A stretch of DNA of 64,000 bases from JASLBX01 sp036374175 (GTDB lineage Bacteria; Actinomycetota; Actinomycetes; Jiangellales; Jiangellaceae): NCBI GenBank assembly GCA_036374175.1, contig DASUUH010000095.1, positions 1 to 64,000 of the forward strand, read 5' to 3'. Below the pieces are notes generated by a model. The model saw only the letters and a list, made by a program, of their open reading frames with translations. It made no database searches and was not told where the DNA came from. Shown one piece after another: positions 1-9,023 of the stretch. Position numbers and translations under genes: made by a program. The stretch's first letter is position 1, and each line of letters starts with the position of its first letter.

Positions 1-798
1 GAAGAGGGCGACCGGTCGCCCGCCGACGTGTTCTTCGCGCAAGACGGCGGCGCACTGGGCGCGCTGACCAGGGCGGAGATGTTCGCTGAGCTGCCGAGTC
101 GGCCGCTCGATGCCGTCGACGAGCGGTTCCGGGCTGAGGACGGCACGTGGGTCGGCACCAGTGGCCGAGTGCGAGTGATCGCCTACAACGCCGATGAACT
201 GGCCGAGTCGGATGTGCCGGACAGTGTCTTCGATCTGACTGCTCCCGAGTGGAGCGGCCGGGTTGGAATCGCGCCCGGCAACGCCTCGTTCCAGGCGTTC
301 GTGACCGCGATGAGGGTGTTGGAGGGCGAGGATGCCGCGCAGCAGTGGCTGGAAGACATGGCAGCCAACGGTGTCGAGCGCTTCGACAACAACGTTCTCG
401 TGCTCGACGCCGTCAACGACGGAGTCGTGGACCTGGGCCTGATCAACCACTATTACTGGTACGAGAAGGTCGCCGAAGAGGGTCAGGACGCGGTGTCCGC
501 ACGCGTGAAGTTCTTGCCCGGTGAAGACCCGGGATCGCTGATCAACGTCGCCGGGGTCGGCGTCCTGGCCAGTTCGGACCGCGGCGAGGAGGCGACGCAG
601 TTCGTTGAGTTTCTCCTCAGTGAAGACGCGCAGTCTTACTTTGCCGAGCAGACCATGGAGTACCCGCTGGTATCCGGAGTCCCCGCCGCCGAGGGCCTGC
701 CGCCGCTGGAGACGCTGGACGCGCCGGCGATCGACCTGTCGGACCTCGACTCCCTCGAAGAGACGCTGCGGATGATCGAGGAGGCCGGGCTTACCTGA
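1..798 (+). CDS. Iron(III) ABC transporter substrate-binding protein, 3' part
   Basis: This is the C-terminal 265 residues of a periplasmic-type binding protein that delivers ferric iron to the permease encoded next. The frame is open from base 1, so the signal peptide and first lobe lie outside the window. The stretch NHYYWYEKV carries the adjacent tyrosines that FbpA-type proteins use to ligate Fe(III), and DNNVLVLDAVNDG just before it is also typical of the family. The stop overlaps the permease start by one base (TGATG), and an ATPase gene follows, so this is the first visible gene of a three-gene importer operon. A thiamine or other type-1/type-2 anion binding protein is a less likely alternative given the tyrosine pair. 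Confidence 0.85.
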   Translation, partial: EEGDRSPADVFFAQDGGALGALTRAEMFAELPSRPLDAVDERFRAEDGTWVGTSGRVRVIAYNADELAESDVPDSVFDLTAPEWSGRVGIAPGNASFQAFVTAMRVLEGEDAAQQWLEDMAANGVERFDNNVLVLDAVNDGVVDLGLINHYYWYEKVAEEGQDAVSARVKFLPGEDPGSLINVAGVGVLASSDRGEEATQFVEFLLSEDAQSYFAEQTMEYPLVSGVPAAEGLPPLETLDAPAIDLSDLDSLEETLRMIEEAGLT

Positions 799-2447
799 TG
801 GCCGCGCCTGTGCCGGCCGGGCCGGTCACCCTTGATTCCTCCGGAACGCCCGGTGGAACGGCAGTCGGTGCGCGCCGCAAGCGGCCGCCGGCCGTGCTCG
901 TGGTGCCGGCCACGGTGGCGGCCGCGATTGCGGTGTTGCCGCTCGGTTACCTGGTCGTCCGCTCGCTGGATCGCGGGCCCGCCGAGCTGCTCGACATCGT
1001 CTGGCGGGACCGGACAATGCGCCTGACCCTGCAAAGCCTCTGGTTGACCGGTTCGGTGACGGTTCTGTCCCTCGTCGTCGGGGTCTCACTGGCCTGGTTG
1101 ACGACGCGGACCACCTTGCCCTGGCGCTCTGGGTGGGCAGTGGTGGCCGCACTGCCGCTCGCGGTTCCGTCTTATGTGGCGGCGTACGTGTGGATCGCGG
1201 CGTTTCCGCGACTCGATCCGTTCCTGGGGTCGGTGCTGGTGCTTACGCTCTGCTGTTATCCGTACGTTCTGCTGCCCGTCGCCGCCATGTTGTATCGCGC
1301 CGATCCCGCGCTCGAGGAAGTCGCCCGCTCGCTCGGGCGCGGGCAGTGGCGCACCTTCCTAACCGTGACACTGCGGCAGGTACGGCCGGCCGCCGCGGCC
1401 GGCGCGCTGCTAGTGGCGCTGTACACGATGTCGGACTTCGGCGTCCCAGCGATACTCCGCCTGGATGTGCTGACCCGCGACATCTTCATCTCGTACCGGT
1501 CCAGTTTTGACGGGACGCGACCGGCTGTGCTCGGGCTGATTCTGGTCCTGCTCACCGTGGTGATCGTGTGGGGCGAGGGCCGCAGCAGAGGGCGAGCGGC
1601 ACAGGCCCGAGTCGGAGCAGGGACGGCTCGCCGGCAGCAGCCGATGGTGCTGCGGCCGTGGGCCACGGCGGCCGGACTGAGCTGGCTCGCCGCTATAGCC
1701 GCGCTCGCGCTCGGCGTTCCCGTCGTAAGCCTCGCGTACTGGGTTTCTCGGGGCAGCTCAGCAGGATTGGACCTCGGTGCGCTGGGTTCGGCGGCCGGCG
1801 CCACGATTCTTGTCGCGGCACTCGGTGCGCTCGTGACCACCGCCCTGGCCGTACCGGTCGGGGTGCTCGCAGCGCGGTATCGCACCATGGGCGTTCGGCT
1901 GCTCGAGCAGGCGTCCTACGCGGGTCACGCGCTACCCGGCTTGGTGGTGGCGCTCTCATTGGTGTTCTTGGGTGTGCGGTACGCCCAGCCGATCTACCAG
2001 CAGGCACCGCTGCTGATCGTCGCCTATGCCGTCCTCTTCCTGCCGGCCGCAGTGGGAGCGGTGCGCGCCTCGGTGGCGCAGGCCCCGCCCGTCCTGGAGG
2101 AGGTGGCCCGCTCGTTGGGTCGATCGCCGGGCCGGGTGCTGCGCGATGTCACCCTGCCACTGGCCGGGCCGGGTGTGGCCGCCGGTGCGGCGCTGGTCTT
2201 TCTGACGGTGATGAAGGAACTCCCCGCCACCCTGCTGCTTCGTCCCACTGGCATGGAAACGCTTGCAACAAGGCTCTGGGCGGGTACAGAAGTAGGGGCC
2301 TACGCGGCGGCGGCACCCTACGGCGCGTTGCTGATCCTGCTGGCAGCGCTGCCGACGTTCCTTTTGGGCTACCGCCGCCGATCGGCCACACTGGAAGCAG
2401 AGCCGGCGCGGGCTGCCCGGCTCGATCGTGTGGAGGTAGCAACGTGA
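798..2447 (+). CDS. Iron(III) ABC transporter fused permease (FbpB-like)
   Basis: A 549-residue inner membrane permease formed from two MetI-type halves, as in FbpB/SfuB proteins. Each half ends with an EAA-type coupling loop that contacts the ATPase: EEVARSLGRGQWRTF in the first half (about residue 170) and EEVARSLGRSPGRVL in the second (about residue 435). About twelve hydrophobic segments are visible. The start overlaps the binding-protein stop and the 3' end overlaps the ATPase start (GTGA), so translation of all three genes is probably coupled. Together they form an ATP-driven ferric iron importer. Confidence 0.9.
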   Translation: MAAPVPAGPVTLDSSGTPGGTAVGARRKRPPAVLVVPATVAAAIAVLPLGYLVVRSLDRGPAELLDIVWRDRTMRLTLQSLWLTGSVTVLSLVVGVSLAWLTTRTTLPWRSGWAVVAALPLAVPSYVAAYVWIAAFPRLDPFLGSVLVLTLCCYPYVLLPVAAMLYRADPALEEVARSLGRGQWRTFLTVTLRQVRPAAAAGALLVALYTMSDFGVPAILRLDVLTRDIFISYRSSFDGTRPAVLGLILVLLTVVIVWGEGRSRGRAAQARVGAGTARRQQPMVLRPWATAAGLSWLAAIAALALGVPVVSLAYWVSRGSSAGLDLGALGSAAGATILVAALGALVTTALAVPVGVLAARYRTMGVRLLEQASYAGHALPGLVVALSLVFLGVRYAQPIYQQAPLLIVAYAVLFLPAAVGAVRASVAQAPPVLEEVARSLGRSPGRVLRDVTLPLAGPGVAAGAALVFLTVMKELPATLLLRPTGMETLATRLWAGTEVGAYAAAAPYGALLILLAALPTFLLGYRRRSATLEAEPARAARLDRVEVAT

Positions 2448-3478
2448 GCGAGCTCGTAGTCGAGGGACTGGTGAAGTCCTTCGGCGGCCCGCGAGTACTC
2501 GACGGCCTGGACTTGACCGTCCCCGAAGGGGCGCTGGCCGCGGTGCTCGGGTCGTCCGGCTGCGGCAAGACCACGCTGCTGCGCGTCGTCGCCGGCTTCG
2601 AGCCGGCCGATGCCGGCACGATCGTGCTCAGCGGCACCAAGGTGGCATCGCCGGGGCGCCACGTTCCTCCCGAACGCCGCCGCGTGGGCGTGGTTCCCCA
2701 GGAGGGGGCCCTCTTCCCGCACCTGACCGTGGCCGGCAACGTCGGATTCGGCCTCGGCAGGGGTCGCAAGAACGCTGTGCGCGTCGACGAGTTGCTCGAG
2801 CTGGTGGGGCTGGCCGGGTTCGGGGGCCGGATGCCGTACGAACTCTCCGGCGGCCAGCAGCAGCGGGTGGCGCTGGCCCGAGCCCTGGCGCCGGGCCCGG
2901 CGCTGGTGCTCCTGGACGAACCGTTCAGTGCCCTCGATACCGGTTTGCGGGCTGCGGTCCGCGAAGACGTCCGGACGGCACTGCGGGCTACGGGTGCGAC
3001 GGCCGTTCTGGTAACCCATGACCAGGAAGAAGCTTTGTCGATGGCCGACCTCGTGGCCGTGATGGATCGGGGCCGGATCGCGCAGGTCGCTGCGCCGGGT
3101 GAACTGTACGCGTCACCGGTGGATCTCGGCGTTGCCACCTTCGTCGGCGACGCGGTGATTCTCGACGTGGTCGCGGACGGCCTGCTGGCCGCAAGCGCCC
3201 TCGGCACGCTGGAATTACGTGAACAGATGCACGGCTCTGGACGGGTGGTAGTCCGACCCGAACAGATCACCTTGACCGACGCGGGTAGCGGCATTCCGGC
3301 CACCGTGACTGCGACTGTCTTCTACGGCCACGACGCTCTCGTCCGGGTCGATGTCGCCGGATCGGACGGCCCGGTTCCAGTTTCGATCCGGCGGCTTGGT
3401 GCGCCCACGGACGTCTCTATCGGTGAAAGCGTGGGTGTTCGGGTCGTCGGCCCGGTGAGCTTCTATCCCGCCGTGTAA
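2444..3478 (+). CDS. Iron(III) ABC transporter ATP-binding protein (FbpC-like)
   Basis: A 344-residue ATPase that powers the importer. It shows Walker A GSSGCGKTT (about residue 37), the Q-loop in VVPQEGALFPHLT, the signature LSGGQQQRVALARAL, Walker B LVLLDEPFSALD and the H-loop VTHDQEEAL. The last 110 residues form a TOBE-type regulatory domain, as in FbpC and PotA. The GTG start at 2444 is chosen because it overlaps the permease stop and begins the conserved SELVVEGLVKSFGG segment; the frame stays open upstream but only as a shadow of the permease. Confidence 0.92.
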   Translation: MSELVVEGLVKSFGGPRVLDGLDLTVPEGALAAVLGSSGCGKTTLLRVVAGFEPADAGTIVLSGTKVASPGRHVPPERRRVGVVPQEGALFPHLTVAGNVGFGLGRGRKNAVRVDELLELVGLAGFGGRMPYELSGGQQQRVALARALAPGPALVLLDEPFSALDTGLRAAVREDVRTALRATGATAVLVTHDQEEALSMADLVAVMDRGRIAQVAAPGELYASPVDLGVATFVGDAVILDVVADGLLAASALGTLELREQMHGSGRVVVRPEQITLTDAGSGIPATVTATVFYGHDALVRVDVAGSDGPVPVSIRRLGAPTDVSIGESVGVRVVGPVSFYPAV

Positions 3479-3509
3479 CAGCCACCGGCATGAGTGCACC
3501 ATTGTTGTC

Positions 3510-4058
3510 ATGAGCCTCGCGGGACGGTTATTGGTTGCGGCACCGGCCCTTGCTGACCCGAACTTCGAGCGGTCGGTCGTTCTGCTGCTCTCCCATGACG
3601 ACGACGGCGCCCTCGGCGTTGTCGTGAACCGCCCGACGGAGGTGCCCATCACCTCGATCCTGCCTGCCTGGCAGCCTGTCGTGTCCCAGCCAGACGTGGT
3701 GTTCCGCGGCGGGCCGGTAAGCCTGGACAGCGCGCTGGGCCTGGTGATCATCGCGGACGACGACATACCGCTGGGCGTGCGAAGAGTCAGGGGCCGGCTC
3801 GGCGTCGTCGACCTCGACGCGCCGCCGGAAGTCGTCTCACCCGCCGTGGCAGGCATGCGGGTGTTCGCCGGTTACGCGGGCTGGTCGCGCGAGCAGCTGG
3901 AGTCCGAGATCGACGACGGCGCCTGGTACGTCGTCGACGCCGAAGCCACGGACGCGTTCTCCAGCACCGCGGAAGACCTCTGGCGTACCGTGCTCCGGCG
4001 GCAGTCCGGGCCGCTGTCGTGGCTTGCAACCTTCCCGGCCGATCCGTCGCTCAACTAG
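3510..4058 (+). CDS. YqgE/AlgH family protein
   Basis: A 182-residue protein of the YqgE/AlgH (UPF0301) family. It opens with the family hallmark LAGRLLVAAPALADPNFERSVVLL and has GALGVVVNRPTE, VFRGGPVS and a GYAGWSREQLESEI segment near residue 130. The biochemical role of the family is not established; AlgH was named for an effect on alginate synthesis in Pseudomonas. No signal peptide is seen, so it is probably cytoplasmic. It lies 31 bases after the iron importer, possibly a separate unit, and converges on the DUF3039 gene. Confidence 0.9.
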   Translation: MSLAGRLLVAAPALADPNFERSVVLLLSHDDDGALGVVVNRPTEVPITSILPAWQPVVSQPDVVFRGGPVSLDSALGLVIIADDDIPLGVRRVRGRLGVVDLDAPPEVVSPAVAGMRVFAGYAGWSREQLESEIDDGAWYVVDAEATDAFSSTAEDLWRTVLRRQSGPLSWLATFPADPSLN

Positions 4059-4109
4059 CGTCGCTGACGCTGCCTTAGGAACCGGGCCTCTGCCGGGTGG
4101 AAGCGGGGT

Positions 4110-4388
4110 TCACGTGCCGCTACTTTTGTCGTCGCCGCCCTCGTCGCCGGGGCGCATCTTGGCCCAGATCTCCTTGCAGGTCGGGCACACCGGGTACTTC
4201 TCCGGATCGCGGCTGGGAACCCAGACTTTGCCGCACAGGGCGATGACCGGTGTCCCGTTGACCATGGCGTCGGTGAGCTTGTCCTTCGGCACATAGTGCG
4301 AGAACCGCTCGTGGTCGCCGTCGCCCGTACTCGGCCGGGTGCGGGTTTCTTCGACGGTCTGCGCGCCGGGGCTCATCTGCGTGCTCAC
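4110..4388 (-). CDS. DUF3039 domain-containing protein
   Basis: A 92-residue protein of unknown function from an actinobacterial family (DUF3039). The centre ALCGKVWVPSRDPEKYPVC followed by PTCKEIW supplies three cysteines arranged like a small metal-binding ribbon. The N-terminal 25 residues are polar and probably disordered, as is the acidic tail. The start follows a long palindromic repeat (4404-4512) that occupies the divergent region shared with the MFS transporter gene. Confidence 0.85.
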   Translation of the reverse strand: MSTQMSPGAQTVEETRTRPSTGDGDHERFSHYVPKDKLTDAMVNGTPVIALCGKVWVPSRDPEKYPVCPTCKEIWAKMRPGDEGGDDKSSGT

Positions 4389-4403
4389 CTCCCCAGTCTA
4401 CGG

Positions 4404-4512
4404 GTCGATCACGTTCAGCATGGCTATGCCTGCCGTACCAGGCGGGCCGGCACTCCAATAGGCGCGTGCACCTGGTACGGCAGGCCTACGGGTGCTGAAC
4501 GTGATCAACCGG
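4404..4512. repeat. Palindromic intergenic repeat, family A, full element
   Basis: The two ends are inverted copies of one sequence: TCGATCACGTTCAGCA at 4405-4420 and TGCTGAACGTGATCAACCGG at 4493-4512. Inside these is a second perfect inverted pair, CCTGCCGTACCAGG and CCTGGTACGGCAGG. The same end sequence recurs at 27778-27793 and three times in 48095-48248. Transcribed RNA would fold into one long hairpin. The element sits in the divergent region between the DUF3039 and MFS genes, so it may also affect their transcription. No encoded protein is visible in it. Confidence 0.85.
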
Positions 4513-4566
4513 CCACAGTGGGGCGTCAACGACTCGACGTGCAATGGGCGTTTCTAGGATTGGCGC

Positions 4567-5958
4567 ATGACGACTGAGCCGGCGAAGACGGCCGGCAGCA
4601 TCCTGGACCCCGAACATCGGCGGCTGACGGTCGGCATCATCGCCACGATCGCGTTCATCGCATTCGAGGCGATGGCCGTCGCCACTGCGATGCCGCGGGC
4701 CGTCCGTGATCTGGACGGGCTGCCCATGTACGCCTGGGCCTTCTCCGGGTTCTTCACCACCAGCCTGTTCGCGATGGTCTTGTCCGGTGAGCTGTGCGAC
4801 CGGCGCGGGCCCCGGCTACCGCTTGTGCTGGGCGCCGGCTCGTTCACGGCCGGGCTCCTTGTCGCTGGCACCGCCCAGTCGATGTGGCCGTTCGTTGCCG
4901 GCCGGGCCATCCAGGGGCTCGGCGCCGGGATGGCGATCGTCGCGCTGTACGTCGTCATCGCGAGGGGATACGACGAGGCGTTGCGGCCACGGATCTTCGC
5001 CACCCTTGCGGCGGCGTGGGTACTGCCGTCCATCGTGGGTCCGCTGGTGGCCGGAACGCTCGCCGACCATGCGTCGTGGCGGCTGGTGTTTCTGGGGGTC
5101 GCACCCCTCGTGGTCCTGCCTGTCGCGCTGGCGCTACCGCAGGTCAAGGCATACGACGGGCCTCCTCCGGACGGTCCTACCGTGCGCAAGGGCCGGCTGC
5201 GGATGGCCGCCGCGGCAGCCGTCGGTGTGGGGCTGCTGCAGGCCGCCGGCCTGCGCCGGGACGTCGTAGCGATCGGCATGGTCGTCGTCGCGGTGGCGTT
5301 GCTCGCGCCAAGCGTCCCACGGCTGCTGCCAGCGGGAACGCTGCTGCTGTGGCGCGGGTTGCCAACAGTGATCGCCATGCGCGGCATCCTGGCCGGGGCG
5401 TTCTTCGGCGCGGAGGCGTTCCTTCCCCTGATGCTTGTCGACCAGCGTGGGCTCTCCGCGACCCTTGCCGGGCTCGCGCTGACCGGTGGTGCGCTCGGCT
5501 GGGCATCGGGCTCGTGGTACCAGGGCCGGCCGAGCATGACCATTCCGCGGCACCTGCTGCTGCGGATGGGCAGCGGCCTGGTCGCGTTCGGGATCGGCGC
5601 GGCCGGGCTCGTCCTGATTCCGGTCGTCCCGGCCTTCGCCGCTGCAGCGGCCTGGACTATCGGAGCGGTGGGGATGGGCCTGTGCTTCGCGAGCATCGGC
5701 GTGCTGCTCTTCCAGTTGTCGCCGCCGGCTGACCACGGCGCCAACTCGGCCGCCCTTCAGGTGTGCGACACACTCTTCGCCATCGTCTTCGTCGGACTTG
5801 CCGGTGTGATCTTCGGGTCTTCGCACGAGGCCGCCGGCGACACGCGCCCTGCCGCCTACGCATCGATCCTCGCCGTGATGGTGGCGCTGGCCTTGGTCGG
5901 TGTGTGGGCGTCAGGTCGGGTCCGCCCCCGCGAAGACATCTCCACACGTCTTTCGTAA
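4567..5958 (+). CDS. MFS transporter
   Basis: A 463-residue integral membrane transporter of the major facilitator superfamily, probably a proton-driven drug or metabolite exporter of the 14-helix DHA2 type. The loop between helices 2 and 3 carries GELCDRRGPRLPLVLG, a motif A variant, and helix 5 contains VLPSIVGPLVAGTLADHASW, resembling the exporter motif C. The substrate cannot be deduced. The start at 4567 (ATGACGACTGAG) lies 54 bases beyond the family A repeat. The gene stands apart from its neighbours. Confidence 0.85.
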   Translation: MTTEPAKTAGSILDPEHRRLTVGIIATIAFIAFEAMAVATAMPRAVRDLDGLPMYAWAFSGFFTTSLFAMVLSGELCDRRGPRLPLVLGAGSFTAGLLVAGTAQSMWPFVAGRAIQGLGAGMAIVALYVVIARGYDEALRPRIFATLAAAWVLPSIVGPLVAGTLADHASWRLVFLGVAPLVVLPVALALPQVKAYDGPPPDGPTVRKGRLRMAAAAAVGVGLLQAAGLRRDVVAIGMVVVAVALLAPSVPRLLPAGTLLLWRGLPTVIAMRGILAGAFFGAEAFLPLMLVDQRGLSATLAGLALTGGALGWASGSWYQGRPSMTIPRHLLLRMGSGLVAFGIGAAGLVLIPVVPAFAAAAAWTIGAVGMGLCFASIGVLLFQLSPPADHGANSAALQVCDTLFAIVFVGLAGVIFGSSHEAAGDTRPAAYASILAVMVALALVGVWASGRVRPREDISTRLS

Positions 5959-6070
5959 GTGGTTGTCCGAACAGCCCTCTAAGCTCTTCAGTGAAGCCCG
6001 GCCGCCGGTGCGCGAGCCGCCCGGAGGCACGGGCTTCATGGTGTCCACCTTCCGATCCGATGCGGAGATC

Positions 6071-7867
6071 ATGAGCACTTCGGCTGCCGAACACCTTCCT
6101 CCCGCGTATCCCGGCCGTGCCCCATGGGGAACGGCCGGCCGGTTGCGTGCCTGGCAGCAACAGGCGCTCGAGCACTACGTCGTCAGAGAGCCACGCGACT
6201 TCCTGACCGTCGCGACTCCTGGTGCGGGAAAGACGACGTTCGCGCTGCGCGTCGCTGCCGAGCTGCTGGCCCGCCGTATCGTGCACCAGCTCACGATCGT
6301 CGCGCCAACCGAGCACCTCAAGCGCCAATGGGCCGAGGCGGGTGAGCGGGTCGGCATTCCGATCGATCCGTCGTTCTCCGGACGACGCACCGGCCGCACG
6401 AGCCGTGACTACACCGGGGTGGCCGTGACCTACGCCGGCGTGGCGAGCCATCCCATGCTCCATCGAGCCCGCTGCGAGAACCGGCGCACGCTGGTGATCC
6501 TGGACGAGATTCACCACGCGGGCGACGCGCTGTCCTGGGGCGAGGCGGCGCGTGAGGCCTTCGATCCGGCGGCCCGCCGGCTGGCGTTGACTGGCACGCC
6601 GTTCCGATCGGACACCAATCCGATCCCTTTCGTCAGGTACGAGCCGGACGCCGAAGGGCAAGCCCGCAGCGTCGCGGACTACTCCTACGGATACGCCGAG
6701 GCGCTGCGCGACGGGGTCGTGCGGCCCGTGCTGTTCCTGGCGTATTCGGGCGAGATGCGCTGGCGGACGCGAGCGGGGGACGAGGTTGCGGCCCGGTTCG
6801 GCGGTCCATTGACCAAGGACCTCACTGCGCAGGCGTGGCGGACGGCACTCGATCCCGAGGGCGATTGGATTCCCGCCGTGCTCCGAGCCGCCGACGTCCG
6901 GCTGACCGAGGTCCGGCGGCACGTGCCCGATGCCGGCGCTTTGGCCATCGCGAGTGACCAGCAGTCAGCCCGGGCGTATGCGGCACTGCTCCGGCGTATC
7001 ACGGGGGAGCGCCCGGCTGTTGTGCTCTCCGATGAGCCGAAGGCATCCCGCAAGATCGCCGAGTTCTCCGCGGCCGACGATCGGTGGCTGGTCGCCGTGC
7101 GCATGGTGTCCGAGGGTGTCGACATACCCCGGCTGGCGGTGGGTGTGTATGCCACGTCGACGCAGACGCCGCTGTTCTTCGCGCAGGCGGTGGGCAGGTT
7201 CGTCCGGGTGCGTCGACGCGGTGAGACCGCATCGATCTTCTTGCCCAGCGTGCCGACGCTCCTCTCGTACGCGGGCGAACTCGAGGAGCAGCGCGACCAT
7301 GTGTTGCGCCTACCCGGCACCGGTGGTGACGACGATCCGGAAGCCATGGCCGCCGTGCTGGCAGCGGCCGCCGAGAGCCATGCCGACGGCGTCGACGAGC
7401 CTGGGTATCAGGCGCTGGGATCGGACGCCACGTTCGACCGGGTGCTCTACGACGGCGGCGAGTTCGGCACACAGGCCCACGTGGGTTCCGCCGAAGAGGC
7501 CGACTACCTCGGGATTCCGGGTCTGCTCGAACCCGACCAGGTCGCGGTGTTGCTCAGGCGGAGGCAGGCGCAGCAGCAAGCGGCACAGCGCCGGCGCGCG
7601 GCCAGCGGCGGAAACAACGGCACTCAGGCCGGTGGCGGGCATCCGAGCGCAGGCGAGCGGGCCACGCACGAGCAACTCAGCATGCTGCGGCGCGAGCTCA
7701 ACGGGCTGGTCGGCGCGTGGCACCACCGGACCGGTAAGCCGCACGGGGTAATCCACACCGAACTGCGCCAGGTGAGCGGCGGCCCGCCCGCTGCATTGGC
7801 GACCGCGGACGAGCTTCGGGCCCGGATCGACACCATCCGCGCCTGGGCCGCCGCTCCGCATTCGTGA
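6071..7867 (+). CDS. DEAD/DEAH-box superfamily 2 helicase
   Basis: A 598-residue helicase. Motif I is ATPGAGKTTFALRVA (about residue 52), motif II is LVILDEIHHAGDA (DEIH box), motif III is LALTGTPFRSD, and the second RecA lobe has VRMVSEGVDIPRLAVGVYA and the arginine-finger stretch FFAQAVGRFVRVRRRG. The C-terminal 150 residues, rich in Gln and Arg, are a family-specific extension that I do not recognise. Such proteins are common single-gene chromosomal helicases of actinobacteria; role in repair or RNA metabolism is not assigned. I chose ATG 6071, with GGAG just upstream; ATG 6038 in the same frame is possible. Confidence 0.85.
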   Translation: MSTSAAEHLPPAYPGRAPWGTAGRLRAWQQQALEHYVVREPRDFLTVATPGAGKTTFALRVAAELLARRIVHQLTIVAPTEHLKRQWAEAGERVGIPIDPSFSGRRTGRTSRDYTGVAVTYAGVASHPMLHRARCENRRTLVILDEIHHAGDALSWGEAAREAFDPAARRLALTGTPFRSDTNPIPFVRYEPDAEGQARSVADYSYGYAEALRDGVVRPVLFLAYSGEMRWRTRAGDEVAARFGGPLTKDLTAQAWRTALDPEGDWIPAVLRAADVRLTEVRRHVPDAGALAIASDQQSARAYAALLRRITGERPAVVLSDEPKASRKIAEFSAADDRWLVAVRMVSEGVDIPRLAVGVYATSTQTPLFFAQAVGRFVRVRRRGETASIFLPSVPTLLSYAGELEEQRDHVLRLPGTGGDDDPEAMAAVLAAAAESHADGVDEPGYQALGSDATFDRVLYDGGEFGTQAHVGSAEEADYLGIPGLLEPDQVAVLLRRRQAQQQAAQRRRAASGGNNGTQAGGGHPSAGERATHEQLSMLRRELNGLVGAWHHRTGKPHGVIHTELRQVSGGPPAALATADELRARIDTIRAWAAAPHS

Positions 7868-7881
7868 TCGAAGTACCGTGC

Positions 7882-7908
7882 GTCCCGGGGTACTCGGGTA
7901 CCCGGGAC
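7882..7908. terminator. Strong hairpin between convergent genes
   Basis: GTCCCGGGGTAC is followed after three bases by GGTACCCGGGAC, giving a near-perfect 11-pair GC-rich stem with one bulged G. It begins 14 bases after the helicase stop and lies between two convergent genes, so it could end transcripts from either side. There is no clear T run, which is usual for actinobacterial terminators. Confidence 0.6.
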
Positions 7909-7989
7909 GGATCTTCCGTCGATCACCGACAGCGAGGTCCGAAGGCACGGCGGATCGGGCCGCGCGGCTTAGGTCGACTCACCTGGGGC

Positions 7990-8379
7990 TTAGAGCTTGC
8001 GCATGCCCCGGGCCTGCTCAGCGGCGGCCACGACGGCGTCCAGATCCTGCCCGGTGGACGCAGTTACGGCCGCCGCGATGGCGCCCTCGACGAGTGGGGC
8101 GTCGACGAGGCGGACAGCCGCTTCTTCGGGCAGGTCGGCGAGCAGCGCCTTCGACGTCAGCACCGCGCTGCCCACGTCCATCAGGATGGCCACGCCGTCG
8201 CCGGTGTCCGCAGCCGATACAGCGGCTTCGACCTTCTCGATGCTGGTGCCGAAACGCCCGTCCTCGCTGCCGCCGGCAGCCAGCACTGCGGTTGCCGGGC
8301 CGGCAAGTTCGCCAGCAAGCTTAGCCGCGGCAGCGGCGAGGTCCGCGCTGTGGGAGACCAGGACCACTCCGACGGTCAC
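7990..8379 (-). CDS. dhaM: PTS-dependent dihydroxyacetone kinase, phosphotransferase subunit DhaM
   Basis: A 129-residue protein of the EIIA-mannose fold. It passes phosphate from the PTS carrier HPr to ADP bound on DhaL. The phospho-accepting histidine is His10 in VVLVSHSADLA, and GDGVAILMDVGSAVLTSKALL is a family signature. It is a single-domain DhaM without the HPr and EI extensions seen in some enterobacteria, so it must use general PTS proteins encoded elsewhere. Its start overlaps the dhaL stop by four bases (ATGA). It is the last gene of the dhaKLM operon. Confidence 0.92.
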   Translation of the reverse strand: MTVGVVLVSHSADLAAAAAKLAGELAGPATAVLAAGGSEDGRFGTSIEKVEAAVSAADTGDGVAILMDVGSAVLTSKALLADLPEEAAVRLVDAPLVEGAIAAAVTASTGQDLDAVVAAAEQARGMRKL

Positions 8380-8999
8380 GACGCGGCCGTGACTTCAGCG
8401 AGGGCGCGCAGCAGCAAGGCGGTGGATGCCGCGCCGGGATCCTCGTGGCCGATGCTGCGCTCACCCAGGTAACTCGCCCGGCCTTTACGGGCCTGCAGTG
8501 GGACTGTGCCGGCCGTGCCCTCGGCCGCTGCCCGGGCGGCCGCCTCAACAGCGGCCCCCAGCCCGTCGCCAGCGGCCGCTTCGAACGCTGAGACTGCTGG
8601 TGTCAGCGCGTCCACCATCGTCTTATCACCGACGGCCGCCTGGCCGAGCTCCTGGATTCCGCCCAGCATGGCCACCAGCGCCGCGCCCAGCTCGGCAGCG
8701 GAGGCGGACTCGGTGTCCGCGAGGGCCTTTCCGGCCCGCCGGAAAGCGGTGCCGTACAGCGGGCCGGCTGCGCCGCCAGTCTTGGCCACAAGAGCGCGGC
8801 CCGTCGCGATCAGCACCCGGCCTGGTGTTTCCGGTGGTGATTCGTCGAGCGCTGCGACGGCCGCCCGCATACCGCGTTGCATGTTGACCCCGTGGTCGCC
8901 ATCGCCGATGGCGGCGTCCAGCGCGGTCAGCCGGCCAGCGTCGGCGTCGATCAGCTCAGCGAATCGCACCATCCAGGCACGGCAAAGTTCGACGTTCAT
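8376..8999 (-). CDS. dhaL: Dihydroxyacetone kinase, ADP-binding subunit DhaL
   Basis: A 207-residue all-helical subunit that holds ADP as a tightly bound coenzyme, which DhaM rephosphorylates and DhaK uses. The nucleotide/Mg site appears as AIGDGDHGVNMQRG (about residue 32) with the aspartates that coordinate magnesium, and GGAAGPLYGTAF and ARKGRASYLGERSIGHEDPG follow as family signatures. ATG 8999 is preferred over an in-frame GTG at 9014 because GGGGGA lies six bases before it. It is 24 bases downstream of dhaK. Confidence 0.92.
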   Translation of the reverse strand: MNVELCRAWMVRFAELIDADAGRLTALDAAIGDGDHGVNMQRGMRAAVAALDESPPETPGRVLIATGRALVAKTGGAAGPLYGTAFRRAGKALADTESASAAELGAALVAMLGGIQELGQAAVGDKTMVDALTPAVSAFEAAAGDGLGAAVEAAARAAAEGTAGTVPLQARKGRASYLGERSIGHEDPGAASTALLLRALAEVTAAS

Positions 9000-9023
9000 C
9001 CGTCCCCCGATCACAACGGCAGC

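Noticed and set aside
4057..4071. AGCGTCGCTGACGCT hairpin after yqgE as terminator
   Set aside because: Stem of six pairs with a three-base loop only; it may help stop transcription but is too short to call with confidence.
6071..7867. Helicase as part of a defence island
   Set aside because: No nuclease, methyltransferase or other defence gene is adjacent; it looks like the common chromosomal actinobacterial helicase.
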